The notes under the pieces were generated by a model, which saw nothing but the letters and a program-made list of their open reading frames with translations, did no database searches and was not told the DNA's origin. A stretch of DNA of 64,000 nucleotides from Pilimelia columellifera (GTDB lineage Bacteria; Actinomycetota; Actinomycetes; Mycobacteriales; Micromonosporaceae): the NCBI RefSeq assembly GCF_039532605.1, contig NZ_BAAARY010000003.1:186001-250000 (forward strand), read 5' to 3'. Below, piece by piece: positions 1 through 7,234 of the stretch. A program made the translations under genes and the position numbers. Position 1 is the first letter of the stretch; each line of letters starts with the position of its first letter.

Positions 1-278
1 ACCGCGGGCGTGAGGTGTTGCTGTGGGAATCCCAGGAGGGCGGGCAGGTAGATGGCGAGGTGTTCGGGGCCGCCGCGGGCGAGCCGACGCACGTCGGCGG
101 TGATGTCCGGGGCCACGGACAGGATTTCGCCGGCCGGGCTGGCGACGCTCACCGCGGCGCAGACGACGCCGTCCCAGCCGGGCTCGCTGCGTCGGGACGA
201 CCCCACGACCTGGAACTGACGGCCGGTCGGCCACTGGCCGAGCCATGCGGCGAGGTGATGCAGCAGCCGTCGGTCCAC
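1..278 (-). CDS. Partial CDS (N-terminal 92 residues); unidentified protein
   Basis: Reading the - strand from a GTG at 278 gives an uninterrupted frame that leaves the window at base 1. A run of six G lies six bases before the GTG and can serve as ribosome binding site. The visible part starts VDRRLLHHLAAWLGQW and includes a glycine/proline-containing beta-rich stretch (GWDGVVCAAVSV) and an end reading AIYLPALLGFPQQHL. It resembles from memory the N-terminal half of some actinobacterial GNAT-type proteins, but no acetyl-CoA binding motif is visible, so the function is left open. It follows the LuxR-type regulator at 354-1010 in the same direction by 75 bases and could be cotranscribed with it. 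Confidence 0.5.
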   Translation of the reverse strand, partial: MDRRLLHHLAAWLGQWPTGRQFQVVGSSRRSEPGWDGVVCAAVSVASPAGEILSVAPDITADVRRLARGGPEHLAIYLPALLGFPQQHLTPA

Positions 279-353
279 CGGCGTCCCCCCAGCTCGCGTC
301 GTCCCCGAACGTCGACGGTACCGCTCGGCGGCGGCGGGCGACCGGCTCTCGGG

Positions 354-1010
354 TCAGGCGGCTGGCGGCAGCAGCCCGTGGCGCGCCGCCACGATGACCG
401 CCTGCGCCCGGTTCTGGACCTGGAGCTTGGTGTATATGCGGGAGACGTAGGTCTTGACGGTGCGTCGGCTGACGTCGAGCGCGTCGGCGATCGACTCCAG
501 GGTCTCTCCGTCGGGCAGCCGGGCGAGGACCTGCTGTTCGCGGGCGCTGAGCGCGGGCAGGCTGGAGCGGCGGGCCCGGGGCAGCAGGGCCGCGCCGGGG
601 GCGCGGAAGCGGGCCGGCTCCTGGGACGCCTGCCGGATCACGGCGGCGAGCGTCGGCAGCGGCGCGGCGCGGCTGACCAGCGCGGACAGGCCGGCGCTGG
701 CGGCCCGGGCGAGCAGGTCCTCGTCTGGCTCCATGGTGATCAGCACCAGGCCGACATCGGGGAAGCTCACCCGCAGTTGCTGGGCGGCGTTCAGCGCGCC
801 CTTCTCGGCGCCGATGGTCACGACGCTGGGGCGCAGCGCCGCGATGAGCCCGCGCCCGTCCTCGACGGTCGCCGCCTGGCCGACCAGCGAGATGCCGGCG
901 CTGCGCTGGGCCAGGTAGGCCAGCCCGAGCCGGGCGATCTCGTGCTGGTCGATGACGACCAGCCGGATGCGGAGGCCGGCTTCGCGGACTGACGGTGACG
1001 GTTCGGACAT
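354..1010 (-). CDS. LuxR/NarL-family regulator with degenerate receiver domain
   Basis: 218 residues in two parts. Residues 15-130 have the fold pattern of a response-regulator receiver and residues 150-212 are a LuxR-type helix-turn-helix (LSAREQQVLARL, then SRRTVKTYVSRIYTKL). The receiver keeps one acidic residue at the end of strand 1 (VVIDQHE), but the phosphate-accepting Asp after ALRPSVV is Gly67 (TIGAEKG) and the usual Lys near the end of the domain reads SRAAP. It is therefore unlikely to be controlled by ordinary phosphotransfer and may respond to a ligand or to dimerisation. No kinase gene is adjacent. Transcription runs away from the OmpR-type regulator at 1218. Confidence 0.85.
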   Translation of the reverse strand: MSEPSPSVREAGLRIRLVVIDQHEIARLGLAYLAQRSAGISLVGQAATVEDGRGLIAALRPSVVTIGAEKGALNAAQQLRVSFPDVGLVLITMEPDEDLLARAASAGLSALVSRAAPLPTLAAVIRQASQEPARFRAPGAALLPRARRSSLPALSAREQQVLARLPDGETLESIADALDVSRRTVKTYVSRIYTKLQVQNRAQAVIVAARHGLLPPAA

Positions 1011-1217
1011 GCCTCACCGATCGGCAGCGCGGCCTCGGAGCCGGGTACGCCGGGGGAGTGATCCGGGAGCGATCGGGTTGTCGGGTCGGCACGGCTACGT
1101 CCGGGTGTTGGGATGTGTCGCGTCGGCGGCCGAGATGCTTCCACTGGCACGTATGAAAGAAATTTCCCTTTATAGTGGCTTTCGGGGTGATAGCCGTCGA
1201 GTGGGAGCGAGGCACGG

Positions 1218-1913
1218 ATGAGCCGGTTGCTGGTGGTCGAGGACGACCCCGACATCTCCCTGGCACTCAAGCTGCTGTTCACCCGGTCCGGTTACGAGGT
1301 CCACCACGCCAAGGACGGCCGCGCCGGGCTGCGTGACGCCTACGCCGAGCACCCGGACCTGATCGTCCTGGACGTCGGCCTTCCCGAGATGGACGGCTGG
1401 CAGGTCCTCGAACGCCTGCGTGACATCAGCGACGTGCCGGTGCTCGTCCTCACCGCCCACGGCCAGGAGACCGACAAGGTCCGCGGGCTGCGCAGCGGCG
1501 CCGACGACTACCTCACCAAGCCGTTCGCCAACGCTGAGCTGCTCGCCCGGGTCGAGGCCCTGCTGCGCCGCTCCACCAGCTCGACCTCGTGGGCGTCACA
1601 GGTCTACGACGACGGCGTTCTGCACCTGGACCCCACCTCCCGGCGGGTCTTCGTCACCGGCAACGAGGTGCGGCTCACCCCCACCGAGTTCCGGCTGCTC
1701 AACACCCTCGTCCGCCACGCCGGCGCGGTCCTGTCGCCCAACCAGCTGCTCTCCCAGGCGTGGGACGACCCCACCGGGATCGGCCAGGAACGGGTTAAGT
1801 TCGCCGTCCTGCGGCTGCGGCGCAAACTCGGCTGGACCGACCCGGACGAGTCCCCGGTCGAGTCCGTCCGGGGCTTCGGCTACCGCTACCGCCGTCCGCC
1901 CGGCGCCTCCTGA
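1218..1913 (+). CDS. OmpR/PhoB-family response regulator
   Basis: 231 residues. A complete receiver domain covers residues 1-118: acidic pocket Glu8/Asp9/Asp10, phosphate-accepting Asp52 in VLDVGLPEMDG, Thr79 and Lys101 in TKPF. It is followed by a winged-helix DNA-binding domain (residues 130-228) with the typical LTPTEFRLLNTLVRHAG and the C-terminal ESVRGFGYRYR. It should bind DNA as a phosphorylated dimer. No histidine kinase lies next to it; the nearest is at 7235-9385, so the partner is unknown. The 207-base upstream gap contains an A/T-rich patch at about 1151-1175 (reads AAAGAAATTTCCCTTTATAG) that is a plausible promoter. ATG 1218 follows a GAGCGAGG purine-rich stretch. Confidence 0.92.
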   Translation: MSRLLVVEDDPDISLALKLLFTRSGYEVHHAKDGRAGLRDAYAEHPDLIVLDVGLPEMDGWQVLERLRDISDVPVLVLTAHGQETDKVRGLRSGADDYLTKPFANAELLARVEALLRRSTSSTSWASQVYDDGVLHLDPTSRRVFVTGNEVRLTPTEFRLLNTLVRHAGAVLSPNQLLSQAWDDPTGIGQERVKFAVLRLRRKLGWTDPDESPVESVRGFGYRYRRPPGAS

Positions 1914-2073
1914 TTCCGGGTGCCCTTAAGTGCCCTGCCGCGCCCTTTAGGGCCAACCTCCCGCTCGTCCGGCATCTGGCCGCGGACCGCCGAATGGCCC
2001 GACCGCCACCGGGTAGGCCGTTTCGGTCGCGCCGCTTCGAGCGCGCACAGGGACAAGACGCAGGAGGAGAAGA

Positions 2074-2601
2074 ATGCGACTCACCACCCGACTAGCGATC
2101 ACCGTGGCGGCCGTCGGAGCGGGGATGGCGCTCACCGCAGCGCCGTCGTCGGCAGCGCCCGGCAGCGGAACCGGAGTAGAACGAGCGACGGCGGCCTACG
2201 AGCTGAGGGCCCGGCACAGTGGCCGGTGCCTCGACGTGTTCGGGGCCTCGGCGGCCAACGGCGCCGACGCGATCCAATGGACCTGCCACCAGGGGGCCAA
2301 CCAGCACTGGCGCATGGTGCCCGCTGGCGGCGGGTGGCACGAGATCCGTGCCCTGCACAGCAACAAGTGCCTCGACGTCCTGGCCGCCTCCACCACCAAC
2401 GGGGCGGACGTCGTCCAATGGGCCTGCCACGGCGGGGCGAACCAGCGCTGGCTGCTGGTGTCGACAGCCACCGGTATGGAGATCCGCGCCCGGCACAGCG
2501 GCAAGTGCCTCGACGTGTTCGGGGCCTCGATGGCCAACGGCGCGGACGTCATCCAGTGGACCTGCAACGGCGGCGCGAACCAGCGGTGGCAGCGCGTCTG
2601 A
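2074..2601 (+). CDS. Secreted ricin-type beta-trefoil lectin
   Basis: 175 residues. A Sec signal peptide (MRLTTRL, hydrophobic core, cleavage after the SSA-A region near residue 28) precedes one ricin B-type trefoil made of three homologous repeats. Each repeat contains a CLDV motif and a QxW-like end (NQHW, NQRW, NQRW), with paired cysteines per repeat. Repeats 1 and 3 are nearly identical at DNA level as well, which points to recent internal duplication or conversion. The protein is the trefoil alone, with no catalytic domain, so it probably acts as a free extracellular carbohydrate-binding protein. The start is set by a strong AGGAGGAGAAGA just before ATG 2074. A GC-rich hairpin follows the gene. 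Confidence 0.9.
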   Translation: MRLTTRLAITVAAVGAGMALTAAPSSAAPGSGTGVERATAAYELRARHSGRCLDVFGASAANGADAIQWTCHQGANQHWRMVPAGGGWHEIRALHSNKCLDVLAASTTNGADVVQWACHGGANQRWLLVSTATGMEIRARHSGKCLDVFGASMANGADVIQWTCNGGANQRWQRV

Positions 2602-2629
2602 CCGACTGCCTGACGCCCTGATCCGAGGA

Positions 2630-2655
2630 GCGCCGCCGCCGGTGTGCGGCGGCGC
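2630..2655 (+). terminator. Hairpin terminator after the lectin gene
   Basis: Perfect 10-bp stem (GCGCCGCCGC / GCGGCGGCGC) with a 6-base loop, 28 bases after the lectin stop codon. There is no T-run, which is usual for actinobacterial terminators. Confidence 0.6.
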
Positions 2656-2757
2656 CCGGGCGTAAGCACCGATCCTGCACCCGAGCGACACCGACGCGCA
2701 CAGCCCAGAGCCGGCATCGTGGTGGACGTTGACATCAGACCGGCTAAGGGAGTCACC

Positions 2758-3531
2758 GTGGGGCTAGAGCGCGACTACGAGGTTGTTCCGCTGATCGACC
2801 TCGCCGCCGACGCTCATGTGCATACCGGATTCTCGGTTGGACGTGACAGCGTGGGCGCCATCGTGACGGCCGCCGAGAGGGTTGGCATCGAACAGCTGAC
2901 CTTCGGCGACATCGTCACGCCCCGGGCCAACTGGCTGCCGGTCTACCAGAAGTCGATCCAGCGTGCCCAGCAGCGCACCGACATCGACCTGCGGATCGCG
3001 GTCGAGGTCGAGATCGCCCGTGCCGACGGCTGGCTGGATTTCCCCACCGACCTCGGCGGCCTCGACGTCCTCTCCGTCGGCGCGTCCCGGCTGCCGCTGC
3101 CGTCCGGGCCGGCCGAGCCGCGGCGGGTCAATGACCTGCTCCGCAGCGGAGCGCTCAGCCGCGCCGATCTGGTCGAGCTGGCCGTCGCCGCCACCACCAG
3201 GGCCGTCGAACGCGCCAGCCGTTACGCTCCCGCCCAGCTCGCCCGGCCCCTCAACGCCCTGTGGCAGCTCGGCGTCGAGGAGGCGGAGCTGGACGACGAC
3301 GTGTTCGCCCCGCTGGTCGACGCGTGCCGGTGCACCGGCGCCGCCGTCGAGGTCAGCGAGTCGTGGCGGACGCCCTCACCGCGTCTGGCTGGCCTGTTCG
3401 CCGCCGCCGGGGTGCCGTTGCTGGCCGCCAGCGACGCCCGCGACGTGGCCCAGCTCGGTCACTGGCGGTACGTCGCCCGGGTCCTGTCCGGCCTGGCGAT
3501 CACCGCGACCCAGCCGGCCGCCGCAGCCTGA
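2758..3531 (+). CDS. PHP-domain protein (putative metal-dependent phosphoesterase)
   Basis: About 257 residues from GTG 2758. Near the N-terminus it has DAHVHTGFS, the HxH motif that binds metal in PHP-family phosphoesterases (histidinol phosphatase and polymerase X-type domains). It is followed by VEVEIARADGWLDFP, with the expected metal-site acids, and a late ASDARD that replaces the common SDAH motif. The fold therefore looks like a PHP barrel, but the last histidine is changed to Arg, so activity is uncertain. I prefer GTG 2758 over upstream starts because TAAGGGAG lies five bases before it; the longer frame opens with low-complexity arginine-rich residues. The gene stands alone between hairpins. 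Confidence 0.7.
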   Translation: MGLERDYEVVPLIDLAADAHVHTGFSVGRDSVGAIVTAAERVGIEQLTFGDIVTPRANWLPVYQKSIQRAQQRTDIDLRIAVEVEIARADGWLDFPTDLGGLDVLSVGASRLPLPSGPAEPRRVNDLLRSGALSRADLVELAVAATTRAVERASRYAPAQLARPLNALWQLGVEEAELDDDVFAPLVDACRCTGAAVEVSESWRTPSPRLAGLFAAAGVPLLAASDARDVAQLGHWRYVARVLSGLAITATQPAAAA

Positions 3532-3553
3532 TCTCTGGCCGCGACGGCCGGGC

Positions 3554-3580
3554 CCGGGGTGCGCTTCGCCTGGGCCCCGG
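3554..3580. terminator. Short GC hairpin between convergent genes
   Basis: CCGGGG and CCCCGG arms enclose about 15 bases, between the stop codons of the converging PHP-domain and trypsin-like genes. It is the only structure seen in that 54-base gap. Confidence 0.35.
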
Positions 3581-3585
3581 TGAGG

Positions 3586-4332
3586 TCAGGACCGGGGCAG
3601 GTCGGTGACGTTCTGCTTGACCCAGTCCAGGTGGGCGGGCACGCTCACGTAGACGCTGGGCTTGCGGGCACAGACGCTCTCGCCGCGGCTGGTGACGCCG
3701 ATCAGCTCCCAGCGGCCGTCCACCTGCTTGATCTGGGGGCCACCGGAGTCGCCGAAGCAGGCGCCCTGGTTGCCGCCCGGGTTGTCGGTGCAGATCTCCC
3801 GCTGGCGGTCGGGGTTGCCGCCGCTGTAGTTGCACCGGCTCGGGTCGACGATCGACGTGTCCAGCTCCTTGAGCTGCCGGCTGCCGCCGCCGCCGCTCGC
3901 GGTCGTCGCGCCCCATCCCAACAGCCGGCTCTTGGTGCCGATGGGGCCGTGTTCGGCCGCGATGGGGATCGGTGTGGTCTTGGCGGCCGTGCGCAGCTGC
4001 CCCAGGGCGATGTCCAGGGTGCCCTTGACCCAACGGGTGACCTGCACCATCTCGCCGCCGCCACTGTGGTCGTTGCTGGCCAGCCGGACGCTGGCGCCGC
4101 TGCCGCTGACGCAGTGCTTGGCGGTCACGATCCAGGTTGGGGAGATGAGCGCCGCGCCGCAGCTGTGTCGGCCGCCGCTCTGGATGCTCCCGGTGAAGGG
4201 CCACTGTTCGGTGGTGACCTTGCCGCCGACGATCCGGGTCTGCTCCTCGACGGGCGAGGCGAAGGCTGCGGTGGGAATGGCGGAGGCGCCGGCGACCGCG
4301 ACGACGGCCGCGAGGCGTACGAGTGTTCTCAC
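3586..4332 (-). CDS. Secreted trypsin-like serine protease (S1 family)
   Basis: 248 residues from GTG 4332. The order is signal peptide (VRTLVRLAAVVAVAGA, ending near AFA at residue 25), a short propeptide, then the mature-type N-terminus IVGG at residue 34. The chymotrypsin-fold triad is visible: His in TAKHC, Asp in TLDIALGQL and Ser in GDSGGP. Paired cysteines suit disulfide bonds. The N-terminal Ile implies activation by cleavage after Arg33. The start was moved inward from the longest frame because AGGAG lies five bases before GTG 4332 and a normal signal peptide follows at once. It is an exported endoprotease of an actinobacterial type, converging with the PHP-domain gene. Confidence 0.92.
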   Translation of the reverse strand: MRTLVRLAAVVAVAGASAIPTAAFASPVEEQTRIVGGKVTTEQWPFTGSIQSGGRHSCGAALISPTWIVTAKHCVSGSGASVRLASNDHSGGGEMVQVTRWVKGTLDIALGQLRTAAKTTPIPIAAEHGPIGTKSRLLGWGATTASGGGGSRQLKELDTSIVDPSRCNYSGGNPDRQREICTDNPGGNQGACFGDSGGPQIKQVDGRWELIGVTSRGESVCARKPSVYVSVPAHLDWVKQNVTDLPRS

Positions 4333-4521
4333 GATGACTCCTAGCCGGGGGGGGTGCAGGCATCCATCGAACAGCGGGAGACCGATGCCTGAAGGTAGGA
4401 GCCAATGTAGTTCATATAGAGATTCATCGATAGAGTTTCGCCGCCGCAACCTGGTCTCTACGACGGGTGGCGCGGAGCCCTGAAACTATGCATTGACATC
4501 AATCGATACATCACCCACCGT

Positions 4522-6018
4522 ATGACCATGCCGACACGTCTCTCAGGTTGGGTCTCCTCCGTGGTGGCGGGTGTCCTCGTGGCCGCGGGCGCGCCCGCCG
4601 CCGCGGCGCCGCCCGCCACCCCCGACATCCGGTACCGACCGCACGCCAAACCGGCCGCCGCCCCCATCGGTCCCGACGACAGCCGCACCGCGATCCGGGT
4701 GAAGTTCGCCGAGGGCGCCCCCATCAGCCTGCGCAACGGCGTCCTGCGCGGGCCGCACGGCCACATCCCGGCGCCTGGCGTCCCGCACCGCCTGTTCCCG
4801 CAGTCCCCGGCGGAGCTGGCCGCGTTGACCGACCGGGCGCAGCGGGCCTCCGGGTTGGCGCTCGCCGACCTGAACCAGTACTACGAGATCGTCCTGCACC
4901 GCGGCGTGGACCCGGCAGCGGCGCTGGCGGACCTGCTGGCGCGCGACATCGTCGAGATCGCGTACCCGACGCCGCTGCCCGTACGGCGCGACGCCGGCGC
5001 GCCGCCGCCCGGCGTCACGGCGTACGCGCCGAGTTTCGTGGACCGGCAGCGGTACCGGCAGTCGACGCAGGTCAACGGCATCGATGTCGACCACGCGCAG
5101 ACGGTGCCGGGCGGGACGGGCCGCAACGTGCGGGTCCTCGACATCGAGGGCGGCTGGGTCCGCGACCACGAGGACCTGTCCTCGCTGGTCCCGGCGGAGG
5201 TGCTCGTCCCGCAGGGCGTGCCGGCCTTCAGCGACTTCGACCACGGCACGGCGACGATCGGAACGCTGATCGGCGACGCCAACGCCGGCGGCGTCACCGG
5301 GCTGGTCCCCGAGGCCACCCCGCGCCTGACCAACGACACCATGACCGGCGGCAGGGTCAACCGGGCCGGCGCGATCACCACCGCCGCCGCGGCCCTGCGG
5401 CCCGGCGACGTGATGCTGCTGGAGATGCAGATGCGCGGGTGCGGCGGCGGTTTCGTGGCGGTCGAGTGGGAACCGGCGGTCTACGACGCCATCCGCGCCG
5501 CGACGGCGACCGGCATCGTCGTCATCGAGCCGGCGGGCAACGGCAACCAGAACCTGGACGCCGCCTGCAACGGCAGCCCGTTCCCCCGGGGAAAGCCGGA
5601 CTCCGGCGCGATCGTCGTCGGCGCGGGCGGCGCCGGGCCGGCCCAGGGCTGCTCCGCGGCGCGGAGCAAACTCGGCTTCTCCAGCTACGGCACGCGGGTC
5701 GACCTGCAGGGCTGGGGCGAGTGCGTGGTCACCACCGGCTACGGCGACCTCCATCGTGGCCCCGCCCAGCAGGAGTACACCGCACGGTTCAACGGCACGT
5801 CCAGCGCGTCGCCGATCGTGGCCGGCGCCGCGGCCGCGCTGTCGAGTATCGCCCGGGAACGCGGCCGGACCCTGACGCCGGCGCAGGTGCGTGACATCCT
5901 CGTCCGCACCGGGTCGCCGCAGACCGGCGGTGGCAAGATCGGCCCGCTGCCGAACCTGCGCGCGGCGATCGCCGCCCTCGACAGCCTCCCGGCCGGCGCG
6001 GCGCCCACCCGACGCTAG
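4522..6018 (+). CDS. Secreted subtilisin-like serine protease (S8 family)
   Basis: 498 residues. A signal peptide (ending near the AAAAPPA region, residue 35) and a long N-terminal region that probably serves as propeptide (to about residue 165) precede the peptidase domain. The S8 catalytic residues are visible: Asp in RVLDIEGGW, His in DFDHGTATIG, oxyanion Asn in EPAGNGN and Ser in NGTSSASPIVAG. The Asp motif is DIEGGW instead of the usual DTG, so it is an atypical subfamily. No clear Shine-Dalgarno precedes ATG 4522; ATG 4528 is an alternative. A strong bidirectional hairpin follows, shared with the converging yceI-like gene. Confidence 0.88.
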   Translation: MTMPTRLSGWVSSVVAGVLVAAGAPAAAAPPATPDIRYRPHAKPAAAPIGPDDSRTAIRVKFAEGAPISLRNGVLRGPHGHIPAPGVPHRLFPQSPAELAALTDRAQRASGLALADLNQYYEIVLHRGVDPAAALADLLARDIVEIAYPTPLPVRRDAGAPPPGVTAYAPSFVDRQRYRQSTQVNGIDVDHAQTVPGGTGRNVRVLDIEGGWVRDHEDLSSLVPAEVLVPQGVPAFSDFDHGTATIGTLIGDANAGGVTGLVPEATPRLTNDTMTGGRVNRAGAITTAAAALRPGDVMLLEMQMRGCGGGFVAVEWEPAVYDAIRAATATGIVVIEPAGNGNQNLDAACNGSPFPRGKPDSGAIVVGAGGAGPAQGCSAARSKLGFSSYGTRVDLQGWGECVVTTGYGDLHRGPAQQEYTARFNGTSSASPIVAGAAAALSSIARERGRTLTPAQVRDILVRTGSPQTGGGKIGPLPNLRAAIAALDSLPAGAAPTRR

Positions 6019-6027
6019 CGCCGGCAG

Positions 6028-6067
6028 GCCCGGCCCGACCGCACCCTTCGGGGCGGCCGGGCCGGGC
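6028..6067. terminator. Bidirectional hairpin terminator
   Basis: Perfect 10-bp stem (GCCCGGCCCG / CGGGCCGGGC) with a 20-base loop, lying exactly between the convergent subtilisin and YceI-like genes. It can terminate both transcripts. Confidence 0.6.
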
Positions 6068-6083
6068 CCCCGCGCCGGACGGG

Positions 6084-6650
6084 TCAGCCGTTCTTGATGG
6101 CCGACACCTCGAACTCCAATGTGATCTTGTCGCTGACCAGCACGCCGCCGGTCTCGAGGGCCGCGTTCCAGGTGACGCCGTAGTCGCGACGGTTGATGAC
6201 GACCGAGCCCTCGAACCCGACGCGCAGGTTGCCGTACGGGTCGGTGGCGACGCCCTCGTGCTGGAACGGAATCGTGATCGACTTCGTGACGCCCTTGATG
6301 GTCAGATCGCCGGTCAGCGCGAACGCGTCCGCGGCGGTCTGGGCGAAGTCCGTGGAGCGGAAGGTGATCTGCGGGAACTGCTCCATGTCGAGGAAGTCGT
6401 TGCCTCGCAGGTGCTCGTCGCGCTGGGCGTTGCGGGTGTCGATGCTGGCGGCCTCGATCGTCACGTCGACGGCGGTGGCGGCCGGGTTGGCGCCGTCGAA
6501 GCGCACGGCGCCGGCGAAGTCGTTGAACGCGCCGCGCACCTTGGTCACCATCGCGTGCCGGGCGACGAAGCCGATCCGGGTGTGCGCGGGGTCGATGGTG
6601 TAGGCGCCGGTGAGGGCGGCGAAGTCGACGCCGGTGGTGGTGGTGGTCAT
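6084..6650 (-). CDS. YceI-family lipocalin-like protein
   Basis: 188 residues. The family pattern is clear: YTIDPAHTRIGFVARHAMVTKVRG near the start, DVTIEAASIDT, RDEHLRGNDFLD, FPQITFRST and a closing YGVTWN-LEFEVSAIK. YceI proteins form a beta-barrel that binds long isoprenoid-like lipids; the reaction, if any, is not known. There is no signal peptide, so this one is cytoplasmic, as usual for actinobacterial members. ATG 6650 is chosen because the extra 19 residues of the longest frame would overlap the operator region. It is transcribed divergently from a MarR-type regulator and is its likely target. Confidence 0.88.
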   Translation of the reverse strand: MTTTTTGVDFAALTGAYTIDPAHTRIGFVARHAMVTKVRGAFNDFAGAVRFDGANPAATAVDVTIEAASIDTRNAQRDEHLRGNDFLDMEQFPQITFRSTDFAQTAADAFALTGDLTIKGVTKSITIPFQHEGVATDPYGNLRVGFEGSVVINRRDYGVTWNAALETGGVLVSDKITLEFEVSAIKNG

Positions 6651-6672
6651 GTGGGACTCCCTGTGGCTGGAA

Positions 6673-6744
6673 GATGATGTGTCATTCAGGTGATTCCGAC
6701 AGTACATGACGCATCATGCGTCGTCAAGGATGACGTGTCATTCA
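6673..6744. promoter_or_regulatory. Repeated operator sites between yceI-like and marR-like genes
   Basis: The 113-base divergent gap holds three related elements. 6673-6688 and 6729-6744 are direct copies matching at 15 of 16 bases, each containing an inverted repeat of the form ATGA(C/T)-NN-GTCAT. Between them, 6708-6722 is a perfect 7-bp inverted repeat around one base (GACGCAT-c-ATGCGTC). Dyads of this size are what a MarR dimer binds, so the regulator at 6764 probably represses both its own gene and the yceI-like gene. Confidence 0.6.
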
Positions 6745-6763
6745 TTGCTGGTAGGCTGACAGC

Positions 6764-7228
6764 ATGAGCGAGCCCCCCTGGCTGTCCGACGCCGAACAGC
6801 GCGCCTGGCGCGCCTACCTGCGCATGAACAACCGCCTCACCGCCGCGCTCGGCCGCCAGTTGCAGGCAGGCTCGCAGCTCTCCATCGCCGACTACGAGGT
6901 CCTCGTCTACCTCACCGACACCCCCGACGGACGCCGCCGGCCCTACGAGCTCCAACAGGACCTCGACTGGGAGCAGAGCCGTCTGTCCCACCACCTCGGC
7001 CGGATGCAGAAGCGCGGACTCGTCTGCCGGCAGGAGTGCCCCTCCGACGGGCGAGGCGCCGTCATCACCATCACTGACGCGGGAAGGCAGGCGATCGCCG
7101 CGGCGGCGCCGGGGCACGCCGCCGCCGTCCGGCGGCTCTTCTTCGACGCCCTCGACGCCCACCAGGTCGCGTCGCTCGGGCAGCTCGCCGACCAGGTGCT
7201 CGACCGCCTGGCGAACGACGACCGCTGA
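6764..7228 (+). CDS. MarR-family transcriptional regulator
   Basis: 154 residues with the MarR winged-helix arrangement: an N-terminal dimerisation helix (WRAYLRMNNRLTAALGRQL), helix-turn-helix containing YELQQDLDWEQSRLSHHLGRMQKRGLV (residues about 65-90) and a wing ending in GRGAVITITDAGRQAI, then C-terminal dimer helices. Such proteins repress adjacent genes and release DNA upon binding small phenolic or electrophilic ligands. The repeated dyads just upstream are its probable operators. The stop lies seven bases before the end of the convergent sensor kinase gene. Confidence 0.9.
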   Translation: MSEPPWLSDAEQRAWRAYLRMNNRLTAALGRQLQAGSQLSIADYEVLVYLTDTPDGRRRPYELQQDLDWEQSRLSHHLGRMQKRGLVCRQECPSDGRGAVITITDAGRQAIAAAAPGHAAAVRRLFFDALDAHQVASLGQLADQVLDRLANDDR

Positions 7229-7234
7229 CGGCGC

